Source: Dryas octopetala (taxonomy: Eukaryota > Streptophyta > Magnoliopsida > Rosales > Rosaceae). From it: a stretch of DNA of 64,000 bases. Within the stretch, counting starts at the first letter, position 1, and every line of letters begins with the position of its first letter. Of this stretch, positions 1-18,689 are shown piece by piece. The translations under genes and the position numbers were made by a program. Where the stretch lies: positions 10,726,001 through 10,790,000 of the forward strand of contig OY992838.1 in assembly GCA_963921425.1 (NCBI GenBank). Direction: 5' to 3'. A model generated the notes under the pieces. That model was given only the letters and a program-made list of their open reading frames with translations. It was not told the DNA's origin and searched no databases.

Positions 1-986
1 TGACAGGTCTATTTATATGTAATGGCATAGTGATGGGACAATATAAGGAATATGTGTATCAATGTTGGAAGGGACATACACGTGCGCATGCAATGCTAAA
101 GGAGGCAGAGTGAGAAAAGGGGAAGCCTTTTCTCAAAAGTCTTTCAAAGTCTTGAGGGGGAATGGAAGAGAAATAAGAAGATTTGGTATGTATACTTTAA
201 TGCCAAAAGTCTTTCAAAGTCTATGGATTTAAGAAATCTGTTAAAGTCATTGACATTTTGAGTACCGTATGATTTTCATAGATTTTTAAAAAGTCTTGAT
301 TGAGTACCCCCTGATTTTCATAGACTTTTTAAAAATATATAAAAGTCTTGATTGAGTACCTCCTGACTTTTTAATTTAACAAAAATCTTTAAAAGTCTTG
401 ATTGAGTACACCCCCCTTAAATTTTTTATGATTGTTAAGTAATTGTTGATGGCTACACGTCACTCCTGTTGAAATTGAGTCCCTTACTTTTTTGCACCCT
501 TTTATTGGAAATATGAGGTTACATTTGTTAAAGAGTTGTGTAATAGATTGTAAAGTATTTTTTTCTTTTTCGAATGTGTTGAGGTTTGTGACTAGAGTTA
601 AATAAAATAACTTGTTGAGCTGTGATTTCCGTTGTAAATGGTTTCCATTAGTCTACTCTACAGTACTGTCTGATTGTCTGACCAAACATAATTTGGATGA
701 GACTCTGAGTGAGGAGACTTATTATACCCAAAGTAACGTCACAAGCCTACAAGGATCACATATCAAACACAAAGTAAGAAATGTGATCAATGGACACTAA
801 TATGGTCAAATTATCACATTTGTCGAAGAGATACCAGCTGATTTGGTTGTTAAACTTATTATTATGGGTTAAATACAAAAATGGTCCTCTAATTTTTAAT
901 TTGATCAACTAATTATAAAAAGTATTAATTTGATCCACGAATTTTCTAAATTGTACAAAAATAGTACAAATATTAACTTCACGGAA
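1..986. other. intergenic, no gene recognised
   Basis: I see no convincing coding sequence. The short open frames are unsupported. The stretch is AT-rich and contains imperfect tandem repeats near 238-415 (separate entry). The part around 868-960 resembles the ends of low-copy DNA elements ('taaatacaaaaatggtcc'), but no partner end was found. Confidence 0.5.
238..415. repeat. three imperfect tandem repeats of about 58 bp
   Basis: A unit built on 'aaaagtcttgattgagtacc' followed by 'ctgattttcatagactttt' occurs about three times with small changes. No coding capacity is apparent. It may be the subterminal repeat of a degraded transposon, but no TIR pair was found. Confidence 0.6.
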
Positions 987-989
987 TTA

Positions 990-1659
990 GGGCCAGTTTG
1001 GTATTGCTGTGAGAAAAAACAACTGTGAAGTAAAACAGCTGTGAAGTAAAGTCAGCTGTAAAGTAAAGTAGTTGAGTGTTTGGTAAACTATGTTTTCAAA
1101 AGTGCTGTGAGTGCAAAAAATAATATCAAAGTGTTTGGTAAATGTTAATATAAAAGTGTTGTGACTGTGTATAATTACTAAAATGGACATGATGCTGAAA
1201 GTGTATTTTACTTATTTGTTTAGTAAAACTAAAATGTTTTTTTACTTATTTTTTAAATTTGTGGCTACAAATTTTTGTTAGCATTAATTTTTTTAAGAAC
1301 AACATTATTAAATAAGTATTTCTATTATTTTTTAAGTATATTATAATTTTAATCGTACAAATAAAATATTATAATTAATTATCACAATATAAAATATAAC
1401 TAACAATGGACATATTTTTTAATTTAAAATAAACAAATCTAAATTATAGAAATCAATAAGGGTAGTATGGGTAAAATAAAATATTCATTGTTGTTGTGAT
1501 TCACTGAAACCTGCTTTCTGTTTTTGCTGTGGGGAGTTGAGAATTGTGAGGGAAAGCAGTTTTTTAATTTTTTTACCAAACACCAAAACTGCTGTAGGTG
1601 ATTGAGAATTGTCATCCACAGCAGCTTTTGGGTCCTCCACCGCAATCCCAAACGGGGCC
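990..1659. mobile_element. Tourist-like (PIF/Harbinger) MITE
   Basis: The element starts 'gggccagtttggtattgc' and ends with the complement of 'ggccccgtttgggattgc', giving imperfect TIRs of about 25 bp. It is flanked by the trinucleotide TTA on both sides (987-989 and 1660-1662). A TTA/TAA target duplication with a GGGNC..GTTTGG terminus is characteristic of PIF/Harbinger MITEs. At 670 bp it carries no transposase. Its right end lies about 90 bp outside the left arm of the inverted duplication. Confidence 0.75.
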
Positions 1660-1793
1660 TTAGTCACATGATTTGGTTGTTTGTACGTTTATTTATTATT
1701 ATTAACCTTTTTAGGGGACTCAATTTAGGAGGAAATTAAAAAGTGTGAGGTGCCAAGGGTGAGGACTGGGGGTGGCCTTTACCTAACCAAGTG

Positions 1794-1795
1794 AT

Positions 1796-1836
<41 letters not shown>
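1794..1836. repeat. (TAA)n microsatellite
   Basis: About fourteen TAA units. The inverted copy at about 17354-17376 has roughly half as many, so the tract changed length after the duplication. Confidence 0.9.
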
Positions 1837-1838
<2 letters not shown>

Positions 1839-2587
1839 TAATCAAAGCACAAAGTTTGTGAGACCAAACCCACTTGCTAGAGTTTAGTGCATGCTTTCAG
1901 TCTCTTTTAGTGTATATATTTACAACTTCAATCCCTTTGTTTCAAGCCAGAAAATATTTTGGGTACATCTTTCTATCTATCATAGTAAGCATGACACCAA
2001 TTTGCAACCATGTGAACATTATTTTTGTGGTTTTCAATTTTTTTTTTTTTTTTGGCCATATGGTTTTCAATTTTTTTAAATATGATAAATCTCATGCTTG
2101 CCTTGCGTACTATTACATTGTTTTTACCATTTTATGTTATGATTTCTCGACACCATATATATCACTGATACACTCGTAGCTCTATATAGAATATGGAATA
2201 TTGGAATTTGTTAGCTGAAAACGAATGGAATTTGTAACCGTTTATTTAATACTACAAATTTATTCTCCCAACGTTTTTTGGAGTTATGGTTTTTAATTTT
2301 CAGATTTAATAGGAGGAGGTTACATGGGGTTTGGGTTGCCTATAAAATTGGTCACCCTACTTCACAATTGATATACTAGTATAATTCTTTCTCTACCTCT
2401 CTTATATCTTTCAACTTTGTTATTTTTCACCTTGGAGACTACAATATTGTTTTACTTGAAAAATATTTATTGGATTTCAGTGATTGCCTGCCTTGGCTTG
2501 AAGTTAAAGTGTACCTGAAAGTTTGAATTCTAAAACTAGCTTCATTCTCTAGGAGGATTTTCAGAATTCTTGTGCACCAGAGAAGCA

Positions 2588-3803
<1,216 letters not shown>

Positions 3804-3916
3804 ATAAAAAGTGAAGCACATTATTATATTTCCAAAAAAAGATTATAGAAAAAATAATCTTGTACCTCAAACTTCTTGTAACAGCCTTATATACCTCGGT
3901 TGAGATGAATAAAAAC

Positions 3917-4767
3917 CATTCAGTTCAAAAAATTACAATTTCAAATCCTTTTCTCCCATTAAGTTGTGCAAGCTTGATAACAGAAATTTGACTGGTTGGT
4001 GATTGGTTCAACTGTCAAATCAAGATAAGCAGTTGCAGATTAAGAATGGAAGCTTCTTTGAGTTATATTTTATTCAACCAAGCACTCATTCATGACAATT
4101 AAAATAATATGAAAATTATTAAATTAAAAAATAAGCAAGGGTAAGAAAGGTAGTTAATGAACTTTGAGACAGAAGGAAAGCAGGAAGTGGTATAGATCTT
4201 GAGTGATCACACAGAGAAGCAAGTGCCAACACAAAGGTTTCCAGAGGTGGTGGACAAGTTCAAGACTCACAACTCTCAATTACTCCGATAAAGAATAACT
4301 GTTGGTATGTCTTTCATCATTTCTTCGCTTTCTTTAATATATAATTTTTGCCAATATACTAGGAATGTTTCCTAAAACCAGAGTGATTTTCAGGTTTCTT
4401 CTTCTTTATTTTAGAGGGTGATTATTGCTAAAGATGTACGTTGTGATAGAATAACTTTATATTTCCAAGTGATAGATGCATCTTCATGATGACAATTTCA
4501 GTTCTACTGGGGAAGCCAATAAAACATATTAACAATAAATATCCAGAAATCATACCTATCTACTGCTAAGGGGTTAGCTAGTGATTACCATATTTTGGCA
4601 TGGTACTAAAAAATTCAGTTAAATAGACAAAGAAAAGGGTTATACATAGACTGTTTTGAATCATATGATATCCTCTTTTATGAAATAGCAACAGTTTGGT
4701 TGTGATAGCCTCTGTATAATAAAAGGATTGTGTGGGGCTTTCTTGTTTCTGGTGCCAAAAGGACAAT
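3917..4767. other. intergenic between methyltransferase genes A and B
   Basis: AT-rich spacer holding the presumed 3' end of gene A and the promoter of gene B. No gene, repeat pair or RNA gene was recognised. Confidence 0.5.
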
Positions 4768-6028
<1,261 letters not shown>

Positions 6029-6682
6029 GTTTCTTCTGCTGGGGTCTATCAGGTTCCATTAGCATGCAAGACCTTCTACTTAATCGTTGAGTGAATAATT
6101 AAATATTGCTTACTGTTTTGGAGGTTTATAGCGCTAGTGGTAAACCACTTACTCTACAACAATGGCGAGAGTTTGAAATATTGCTCATTGTTTTGCTGTT
6201 TCATTGTATGTCTCGTGTCATTTTCAAATGTATACTTGTTTTTGATTGAAACTCAATGTTGAATAAGTGAATTGATCCAGAACTCAGATGTAGCAAGATG
6301 AGTTTAGTGCATTCAAATTGCATGATCTTAATGTCTCAACTACTCTCAATTTCCCAAGCCAAATCCAGATTGTTTTCTTTCATAGTTTCATATGATGGCC
6401 AAAATAGTGCAATGGAGTATGGGACTGAAAGTGTGGGTTATTGGAGTATGCATCCAAGTCCATTTATATTTACAGCCTTGTTAGAGTTAGGAAAAATTAT
6501 TGAGTGTAACCGATACTCAGACATGTGGTATAACCAATCTAACGTGTAAGAGTATTACTTAGAGTTTAAATTCTAGATTTGTTTTTGGTGCATGTTATTT
6601 ATTTGGGAAAATTAGAGTTTTTTTTTTTGGCCCCCTGTAAAATTAGAGTTTAATTCTTAAAATATACTCTCTTTAGAATAAA
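6029..6682. other. intergenic, no gene recognised
   Basis: 3' flank of gene B and AT-rich spacer. The open frame at 6298-6549 shows no recognisable domain, start context or splice support, so I do not call it. Confidence 0.5.
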
Positions 6683-7507
6683 ACATTATGGTTTTTTTTT
6701 TTCCTTAAAAAAAGCCCTTTGATCATTGACACGTCAGATAAAAAAAAAAGCCACTTGAGACAATTAAAAAAAATTTCAAAATTGTCTTTACAGGACAAGA
6801 AATCAGTTTTTCATGTGATATCATAATCTCCTTAATTAACGTGTAACATTATATTATTCGACTTTGGTGGTATTTACGTGTAGGATAAAACATTTGCGAT
6901 TCTTCTAATTTATATTTCTGTTTGCTGTGAAATCACAATCTCTAACAACCATATTTGTTTGTTTGTAAGTATAACTTAAAGATTCTACATTTATATTCTT
7001 GCTTTTGGGTCAACTGTGGTTGGTACATTGTTAGTACATTTTCAAGATTAGCACTATTTTTGTTTCATGACGTGCAGTTTGCAATGGAGGGTGATGTGGT
7101 TGGGAGGTGCTTGTACAATGGTACCATTGCGAACTGCACATCAGGAAACAAAAGTGGTGTTAATCTTGTAAATGTACAACTACAATTAACCAAGAAGCAA
7201 GAATATAAACGTAGAATCTTTATGTTATAATTACAAAAAAACAAATATTGTTGTTGGAGATGATGATTTCACAACAAACAGAAACATAAATTGGAAGAGT
7301 CGCAATTTTTTTTTTTTTTTCAGAAATAGAGAACAATCATAAACTAAGGATCAGTTAAAATGGAAGTGAAAACTAATTTCTTATCCTGTAAGGACAATTT
7401 TGGCATTTTATTATTGTCTGACATGGCTTTTTTTTTTTTTTAATTATCTGACGTGTCAGTGGTCAAAGAACTTTTTTTTAAGGAAAAAAACAACCATAAA
7501 GTTTTTT
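6683..7507. mobile_element. fold-back element, almost fully palindromic
   Basis: The left half from 'acattatggttttt' pairs with the right half ending 'aaccataaag' nearly without interruption to a centre near 7095-7100. Paired blocks include 'tgacacgtcagata' with 'ctgacgtgtca', 'gtctttacaggacaagaaa' with 'ttatcctgtaaggac', and 'gtgcagtttgcaatgg' with 'ccattgcgaactgcac'. RNA from it would form a hairpin of about 400 bp. No transposase is encoded. I could not identify a target duplication. It lies between genes B and C. Confidence 0.7.
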
Positions 7508-7856
7508 AATCAGCACCCAGTCACACTCACACTGATTGCGGTACTCTCTTTCTCTCGACCACCATCTTTATGCCTTTGTTTTTTCATTGAATAAAGTGCA
7601 GAATATTTGATGAGGAAGAAATGGAAAAATACCCAGAATACTTGTAGCTTAGATGGTAAGTTTGAGATTGATGAGCAGTAGAGAAATGGGCATATGGGGA
7701 TAGTAGTAAAGATTTACTTGACCATTTGACCCTGAATTTGAGTTGCAATGATGCTCTGCCTTTTTAACTGTCTGATTCATTTTAGAATTGCTTGGATTAG
7801 CTGGTTCCTCTTTGCAGATTTTCAGAGTTCTGTTGTGAAGTTTTATTTGTTGAGAA

Positions 7857-9085
<1,229 letters not shown>

Positions 9086-9461
9086 TTCTTGATTGTAAAC
9101 TGAAATCTTACATGTATAAATTGCTCTATAACATTTGGCATGCTACCTTCAATGATATTTGAATTCTAATTTTAAGTGAAGCTTTAATGGAATAATCTAT
9201 TGCTGTTGTGATCTCTGCTGTATCTGAGTGTTGAATTTTGTCCCAAGTTAATATTATATATTTTGGAACAGAAAACATACACCCAAGTAGATGGACTTTT
9301 TATTCATATAGGAATGAAATTGAACAAAATGATCACAAATAACAAGTAAACTCCCCCAGTATGTCATCACCTTCAAGTATAGATGAAAAAAAAATAAATA
9401 AAGCTAATCTAACATAAGGGGGATATGAGTCAATTTAAATAATCAGAATGCCTTTTGTATT

Positions 9462-11461
<2,000 letters not shown>

Positions 11462-11920
11462 CACTAACCAATATGGTGTTTGCCACTACCACTCTTTGTC
11501 TATTAGCGTTTTGAGCAATCTGAAACCCAAGGCAGTCCATTACTCCATTCCAAATTCAGGTTAAGTTTTTGTTGTCTTTTTTTTTTTCTCTTCTAAAAGA
11601 AATTCAGGTTAAGTTGGATGAAATTTTGTTCATTTAAGTACAAATGTCTTTAAGCAATGCACCAACATGAAATAAACATGTAAAATTGTGTTCTGTACAC
11701 TCCCAAACGCCCAAAAAAAGAGTAAACTTGAGCCTTAACCTTTAATCCTAGCAATGCATCAAGTAAAGTTCATATATTTTGAAATGGAATCAGGAGGAAT
11801 GACAAACATACCGCCCAAGAGAGTGAGAGAGGAAGAGGGAGCTCCACGCGACGGTGATGGAAGCTGCTTCGCCGGTCAGGAATAAAAAAAAATAAAAAAT
11901 CAAGACTTTTATTATTAAAA

Positions 11921-11992
11921 GGGGCGTTCCGAGAATCGAACTCGGGACCTCTCGCACCCAAAGCGAGAATCATACCACTAGACCAAACGCCC
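11921..11992 (-). tRNA. tRNA-Pro(TGG)
   Basis: Read on minus, a 72-nt cloverleaf folds. The acceptor stem pairs gggcgtt with aacgccc, followed by discriminator c. The D-arm contains 'ggtctagtggta'. The anticodon stem ctcgc/gcgag encloses loop 'tttgggt', giving anticodon TGG. The T-arm is 'cccgagttcgaactcggg'. No intron; CCA is not encoded. It lies 460 bp upstream of the DHS copy on the same strand and about 390 bp before the RPL28 start on the other strand. Confidence 0.95.
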
Positions 11993-12092
11993 GCCTTTGA
12001 TAAAGCAACGTCATTTACTTTATAAAAACAAATAATAATTTCTTTTTCGTTTTATTTTTTTTTTTGGTCAGTCTCAGTCTCTTGTTTACTGT

Positions 12093-12120
12093 CTAGGGTT
12101 TTGTAAACGAACTATATAAT
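12093..12120 (+). promoter_or_regulatory. RPL28 core promoter: telo-box and TATA-like box
   Basis: 'ctagggtttt' (12093-12102) matches the telo-box common in plant translation-apparatus promoters. 'ctatataat' (12112-12120) is a reasonable TATA box. Known family feature plus sequence match; activity is inferred. Confidence 0.55.
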
Positions 12121-12202
12121 CAACTCTCAACCTTCATTCATAAACCCCCGGAGCCTCCACCCTTCTCTCTTTCTCTCTCACACCCAAAACTCTCTGCAAA
12201 AA

Positions 12203-12208
12203 GTAAGT

Positions 12209-12268
<60 letters not shown>
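12203..12268 (+). repeat. (CT)n microsatellite in the RPL28 5' leader intron
   Basis: About thirty uninterrupted CT units. They lie just inside a likely 5'-UTR intron that starts 'gtaagt' near 12201 and ends 'gatgcag' at about 12369, eleven bases before the ATG. Confidence 0.85.
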
Positions 12269-12270
<2 letters not shown>

Positions 12271-12379
12271 GTGCCGATTCAATTTCTCTAGCAATTGATT
12301 CAGATCAAACTCTCATTCTAGTCTTGATTGAATCTGAGCCGTTGGTTTTTTGTGATTCTTGTGATGCAGCTAGGTTTCA

Positions 12380-14139
12380 ATGGCGACCGTTCCGGGACAG
12401 TTGATCTGGGAGATCGTGAAGAAGAACAACTCCTTTTTGGTGAAGGAGTTCGGCCGAGGCACCGCCGGCGTCCGCTTCAGCAAGGAGCCTAACAACCTCT
12501 ACAACCTCAACTCCTACAAGCATTCTGGTATTTCACTGCCTTTCCCTTTGTTTGTTTCCCGAGAAAATGAATAAACCCTAGGAAGATGAATCGTTATATT
12601 TCATTTGGGATTTATTTTAATTTTTTTTTAATTAGGTTTGGCGAACCGTAAGACGGTGACTATTCAGGCTGGAGGCAAAGACCAGTCTGTGGTGCTTGCG
12701 ACCACTAAGACCAAGAAGCAGAACAAGCCCGCCGGCTTGCTTCACAAGTCTGTGATGAGGAAGGAGTTTCCCCGCATGGCCAAGGCTGTTACCAATCAGG
12801 TACCAAAGAGTTGATTTCAGAATCATACTTTAACATATGGTTTTGTATTAGCCTTTTCTGATTGTGTGCAATTGTCAGTATGCTGAATTTCAATCATACT
12901 TGTACGCTTCTTCAACTGTTGTTCATGTTTGAATCTGTGTGAGAAACTAAATTTTGGCAATATGTCATTTGGGAAACAACAAGAATTATGAAATGGATTA
13001 ACAACAATATGTCATTTAATGGCTACTTGACATTTGGATGTTCTTAGGAGTACCCACTTAAGAGCTATAAAGTATTGCTGTTCTAATGTTAAAAGGGTCT
13101 GCTTGCCTTTCATATTTCATGAATTATGAATAGGTTACTTTAACAACAGTTGTCATTTGTTAATTTCTTATCCAACTACCATGTTACTTATTAGCTGTGA
13201 TGAGCAGATAACATGTAAGAAAATCCCACTTTGTGTGGGATCTTCAGTGAAATTCACTTGTTACGCTTGGCTTCTGAGCACTCTTTTAGCCAAAAATACA
13301 TTGCGTTTGTTTTCTTGTTTTATTCAAATGGTTTTGCCTATCACACTGGTGTAATATCTTAATTAACCTCTTTGTCACTTATTAGCTGTGATGAGCAGCT
13401 AACATGTAAGAAAATTCCACTTTGTGTGGGATCTTCAGTGAAATTCACTTGTTACGCTTGGCTTCTGAGCACTCTTTGGCTAAAATACATTGTGCTTTTT
13501 TGTTTTTTTTTTTTCAGTTTTATTCATATTGTTATGATTATCACACTGTTGCAATATCAACTACTATGTCACTTATTAGCTGTGATGAGCAGCTAACATG
13601 TAAGAAAATTCCACTTTGTGTGGGATCTTCAATGAAATTCACTTGTTACGCTTGGCTTCTGAGCACTCTTTAGCTAAAATACATTGTGCTTTTTTTTTTT
13701 TTTTTTTCAGTTTTATTCATATTGTTATGATTATCACATTGTTGCAATATCAACTACTTTGTCACTTATTAGCTGTGATGAGCAGCTAACATGTAAGAAA
13801 ATCCCACTTTTAGTGGGTTCTTCTATGAAATTCACTTGTTACGCTTGGCTTCTGAGCACTCTTTTAGCTAAAATGCATTGCACTCTTTTTTCTTTTTCAG
13901 TTTTATTGAGATGTTTATTCTTATCACACTGTTGCAATAACTTTCTTTTTGTTTTGACATCAGCGCTTACTGAATTGTTATTTGTCAATGGTTCCCAGGT
14001 GTCTGACAATTTTTATAGACCTGATTTGAAGAAAGCAGCCCTTGCCAGGCTCGGTGCTGTTCACAGGAGTCTCAAGGTTGGGAAGTCCGGTGCCAAGAAG
14101 AGGAATAGGCAGGCGGTTAGGACCCCTGGTAGGAAGTGA
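12380..14139 (+). CDS. RPL28: 60S ribosomal protein L28 (eL28)
   Basis: Three coding exons: 12380-12527, 12636-12799 and 13999-14139, giving 150 residues. It opens [20 protein letters not shown] and ends with the basic tail [13 protein letters not shown], as in plant eL28; the length is close to normal. It is a structural component of the large cytosolic ribosomal subunit. Internal stretches such as [20 protein letters not shown] and [13 protein letters not shown] fit the family throughout, and no lesion is seen. An additional 5'-UTR intron is likely. Intron 2 (12800-13998) is unusually long for the gene because it holds four tandem repeat units (separate entry). Confidence 0.95.
13187..13900 (+). 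repeat. four tandem intronic repeats, possible box C/D snoRNA units
   Basis: Units of about 190-194 bp start near 13187, 13377, 13570 and 13765 inside RPL28 intron 2. Each has a conserved core of about 110 bp. The core begins 'attagctgtgatgagcag', continues with an atcccac..gtgggat hairpin (weaker in copies 2 and 4), and ends 'ttacgcttggcttctgagc'. Between the cores are variable T-rich linkers with 'ttttcag'. The core shows gtgatga (box C consensus RTGATGA) about 80 nt before ctga (box D), and 'ttagct' can pair with 'agctaa' downstream of the D box. Plant snoRNAs are often intronic and clustered in ribosomal protein genes, so a C/D snoRNA array is a reasonable reading. The stem next to boxes C and D is weak and I could not assign an rRNA target. 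Confidence 0.5.
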
Positions 14140-14966
14140 GATATTGGGGAATAATTGTCTGTCATGCTATGTTCATTTTGTGTTTGTAGTTGTCATTTTT
14201 CAGATTCAAAGAGACGTGTATTCCCATTTTATGTTTTATCTCTCGAGGAATGTGAGAACTTTAGCCCTTTTACTAAAAAGGGAAGATCCTAGTTTGCTTA
14301 GCTCCCCAAATTTTGCTGAAGATTAATTTGGTATTGCTATGATCTACTATGTAGTTTTCTGGGTGCGTGTTGCTTTTTCAAGACCTGCAAGATGAGATGT
14401 GGTTGATGAATAATATTTTAAATCGTAGAATTGTGGGTGCACAGACTAAATAAAAATAGTGGTACAGAAGAATGGCTGCTGAAGTTGTTCAAGGATTCTT
14501 GGGTTAGTCCTTAAAAACAGAGTCAACATTTTTGTGACTTTTGTCCATCACAAGATGTGGAGACTTTCCATAATTTACAGCATTCTTAATTTCTTAGGCT
14601 ATGGTAGTATGGTGAATGTACACTGATACACTTAATGCTATATTAACCTGATTGGGAACTGTTGAACAAGTTTTTTGCCAGTTTTACGCTCTTAGTCCTG
14701 ACTCCTGACGGGAGATTTATAACATTTATGACTCTTTTTTCGCTTACAATGTTTATAATATCCTTTGATATAAATACTATTTTGTTAGCCTAAAATCAGT
14801 CATTGGGGCTCTCTCCCACCCCAAAACTCTCTCTCTTCTCTCCTTCTTCTCTCTTGTGACACCGGTCTGTTCCTATGTCCCTATGATAGAGACATACAAG
14901 TTATTCTCTTGATATAAATACTATTTTCTTAGCCTAAAATCAGTCATTGGGGTTCTCTCCCACACT
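14140..14966. other. intergenic after RPL28
   Basis: 3' flank of RPL28 and spacer up to the inner breakpoint of the inverted duplication. It holds a 55-bp direct repeat (separate entry) and CT-rich tracts. No gene was recognised. Confidence 0.5.
14765..14963 (+). repeat. 55-bp direct repeat beside the duplication breakpoint
   Basis: 'ttgatataaatactatttt' through 'ctctcccac' occurs at 14765-14819 and again at 14909-14963 with very few differences. The second copy ends three or four bases before the inverted duplication begins at 14967. Confidence 0.8.
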
Positions 14967-15049
14967 TTTTATTCATCTCAACCGAGGTATATAAGGCTGT
15001 TACAAGAAGTTTGAGGTACAAGATTATTTTTTCTATAATCTTTTTTTGA

Positions 15050-15370
15050 GATATATATCGCTATTTCATGTCCTAAAAATTTCCATCCATATTGATACAT
15101 ACGATATTTTTGTTACAACAATGTGATGGAGAATGGATGCAAGAAGGAGACTTTCATTTCAAGTCTCCTATATATTTAATTCAATACAATATATTAATAA
15201 TAGGAAATTTTTTAAAAGAAAATAAAAGAGTAAAATATAAAGTAAAGTAATAAAATATATGATACTGGAGTAGCTTAATACACATAGAAATTAGAAGAAT
15301 ACATAAAAATATTTATCAATCTCCCCTCCCCAACGGGATTCAAGACTAAGATTAGTTGATGGAACGAAAG
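15050..15370. other. segment present only in the right arm
   Basis: The left-arm sequence around 3820-3835 has no counterpart to these roughly 320 bp. They are AT-rich and noncoding, with no clear TIR, poly(A) or target duplication. It is either an insertion into the D-side 3' flank or a deletion on the A side. Confidence 0.6.
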
Positions 15371-15396
15371 GATAATAATGTGCTTCACTTTTTTAT

Positions 15397-16640
<1,244 letters not shown>

Positions 16641-17673
16641 TGCTTCTCTGGTGCACAAGAATTCTGAAAATTTTCCTAGAGAATGAAGCTAGCTTTAGAA
16701 TTCAAACTTTCAGGTACACTTTAACTTCAAGCCAAGGCAGGCAATCACTGGAATCCAATAAATATTTATCAAGTAAAACAATATTTTTAGTCTCCAAGGT
16801 GAAAAATAACAAAGCTGAAAGATATAAGAGAGGTAGAGAAAGAATTATACTAGTATATCAATTGTGAAGTAGGGTGACCAATTTTATAGGCAACCCAAAC
16901 CCCATGTAACCTCCTCCTATTAAATCTGAAAATTAAAAACCATAACTCCAAAAAATGTTGCAAGAATAAATTTGTAGTATTAAATAAACGGTTACAAATT
17001 CCATTCGTTTTCAGCTAACAAATTCCAATATTCCATATTCTATATAGAGCTACGAGTGTATCAGTGATATATATGGTGTCGACAAATCATAACATAAAAT
17101 GGTAAAAACAATGTAATAGTACGCAAGCCAAGCATGAGATTTATCATATTAAAAAAAATTGAAAACCACAAAAATAATGTTCACATGGTTGCAAATTGGT
17201 ATCATGCTTACTATGATAGATAGAGAGATGTACCCAAAATATTTTCTGGCTTGAAACAAAGGGATTGAAGTTGTAAATATATACAGTAAAAGAGACTGTG
17301 AAACTAAACTCTAGCAAGTGGGTTTGGTCTCACAAACTTTCTGCTTTGGTTAATTTATTATTATTATTATTATTATAATCACTTGGTTAGTTAAAGGCCA
17401 CCCTCAGTCCTCACCCTTGGTTAGGGGTGGGCGCGGTGCGGTTTGACTCACTTTTCCCCCGGAACCGTGCGCCGCGCCGGACATTAATACACGGTGCGGT
17501 TCGGTGCTTAAAACCGTGAAAGAAATAAAAAAACTAAACCAAACCAGACCATTCAAGGTGCGGTTCTCCACCACGGTTCTGGGCCTAATGAGCTATTATT
17601 CACTCGTCTTGCTTCTGATGTTGGGGGTCCATCCCTCCTAAACCCTAAATGCAGTAAATAAGAGAAGGCAATG

Positions 17674-17843
17674 AACAAATCTAAATGATGCACAAATGCA
17701 CAATATATAAACAAATCTAAATGATGCACAAATGCACAATATATAAACAAATCTGAATGATGCACAATATATAAACAAATCTGAGAGATGCACGAGTACA
17801 ACATATAAACAAATCTGAAAGGTGCACAACATATAAACAAATC
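17674..17843. repeat. minisatellite of 28-36 bp units
   Basis: About five units of the type 'aaacaaatctaaatgatgca' plus 'caaatgcacaatatat', becoming shorter to the right. The reverse frame reads as a fake repeat protein; this is a product of the repeat. Confidence 0.8.
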
Positions 17844-18689
17844 AATTCAGTTCCTTAAAACAAATCAATTCAGTTCCTAAGTCACTTTCTTTTAGCAAAT
17901 TAGTGTAATCTACAGTGCTAATTGATTAAATTCACTATCTTGTAACAAATCAATTCAGTTCCTAAGTCACTTTCTTTTAGCAATTACACAAAAATCCCTA
18001 ATTGATTGAATTTCGAAACTTGCAACAATTACACAAAAATCCCCAAATTTGATTCTTTGAATTCGAAACCCTAGTTTCACTGTTTTAGAGTGAGACACAG
18101 AGATGAGAGACAAGACTTCATAGTGAGAGAGATGACATAAATACGTGTTCAGATTAGAAGCTGCGAGCCTGCGACCCTGTGACCCTGCAACCTTTGAGTC
18201 TTCGACAGAGATGAGAGGCGAGAGGCGAGAGAGTGAGAGAGATGACTGAGAGCTGAAATTACACAAAAATCCCCAAATTAGAATTCGAAACCCTAGTGAC
18301 AGATCAGAGACAGAGATGAGAGGGTAAAGTCTGAGAGACGAGAGAAAGAGAGATGAGACATTGAGACTTGAGAGTGAGAGACAATGAGACATACCTGTTC
18401 AGTTGCGATTTGCGAAGCCTGCGACGGTGTGACCTTCTAGTCTTCGACAGAGATGGCGAGAGAGTGAGAGAGAGAGAGAGAGAGAGAGGCCAGCGCGAGA
18501 GATCTGAGTGAGTCGGTGACCGAGAGCTCAGAGTCAGACTGAGAGAGATGAGTGAGACTGTGAGAGAGAGGGGTTTGGTTTATGTTTTAGCCTTTAAGTT
18601 TGTGTTTTACTGTTGTTGTAGTGAATTAAGTTTTTTATTTTTGGGGTTTAGAACTTTAGATTGGTTTCATTTTTTTATTACATTTATAT

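Noticed and set aside
13187-13900. CRISPR-like array
   Set aside because: Four long, near-identical units with similar linkers in an intron of a plant gene; no short repeats with unique spacers.
13157-13960. Open frames with a repeated [15 protein letters not shown]-like peptide
   Set aside because: They lie inside RPL28 intron 2 and are simply the translation of the 190-bp tandem repeats. The frame is not kept between all units.
17553-17840. Reverse-strand repeat protein (FVYILCIC-like units)
   Set aside because: Product of the minisatellite at 17674-17843; no domain and no start context.
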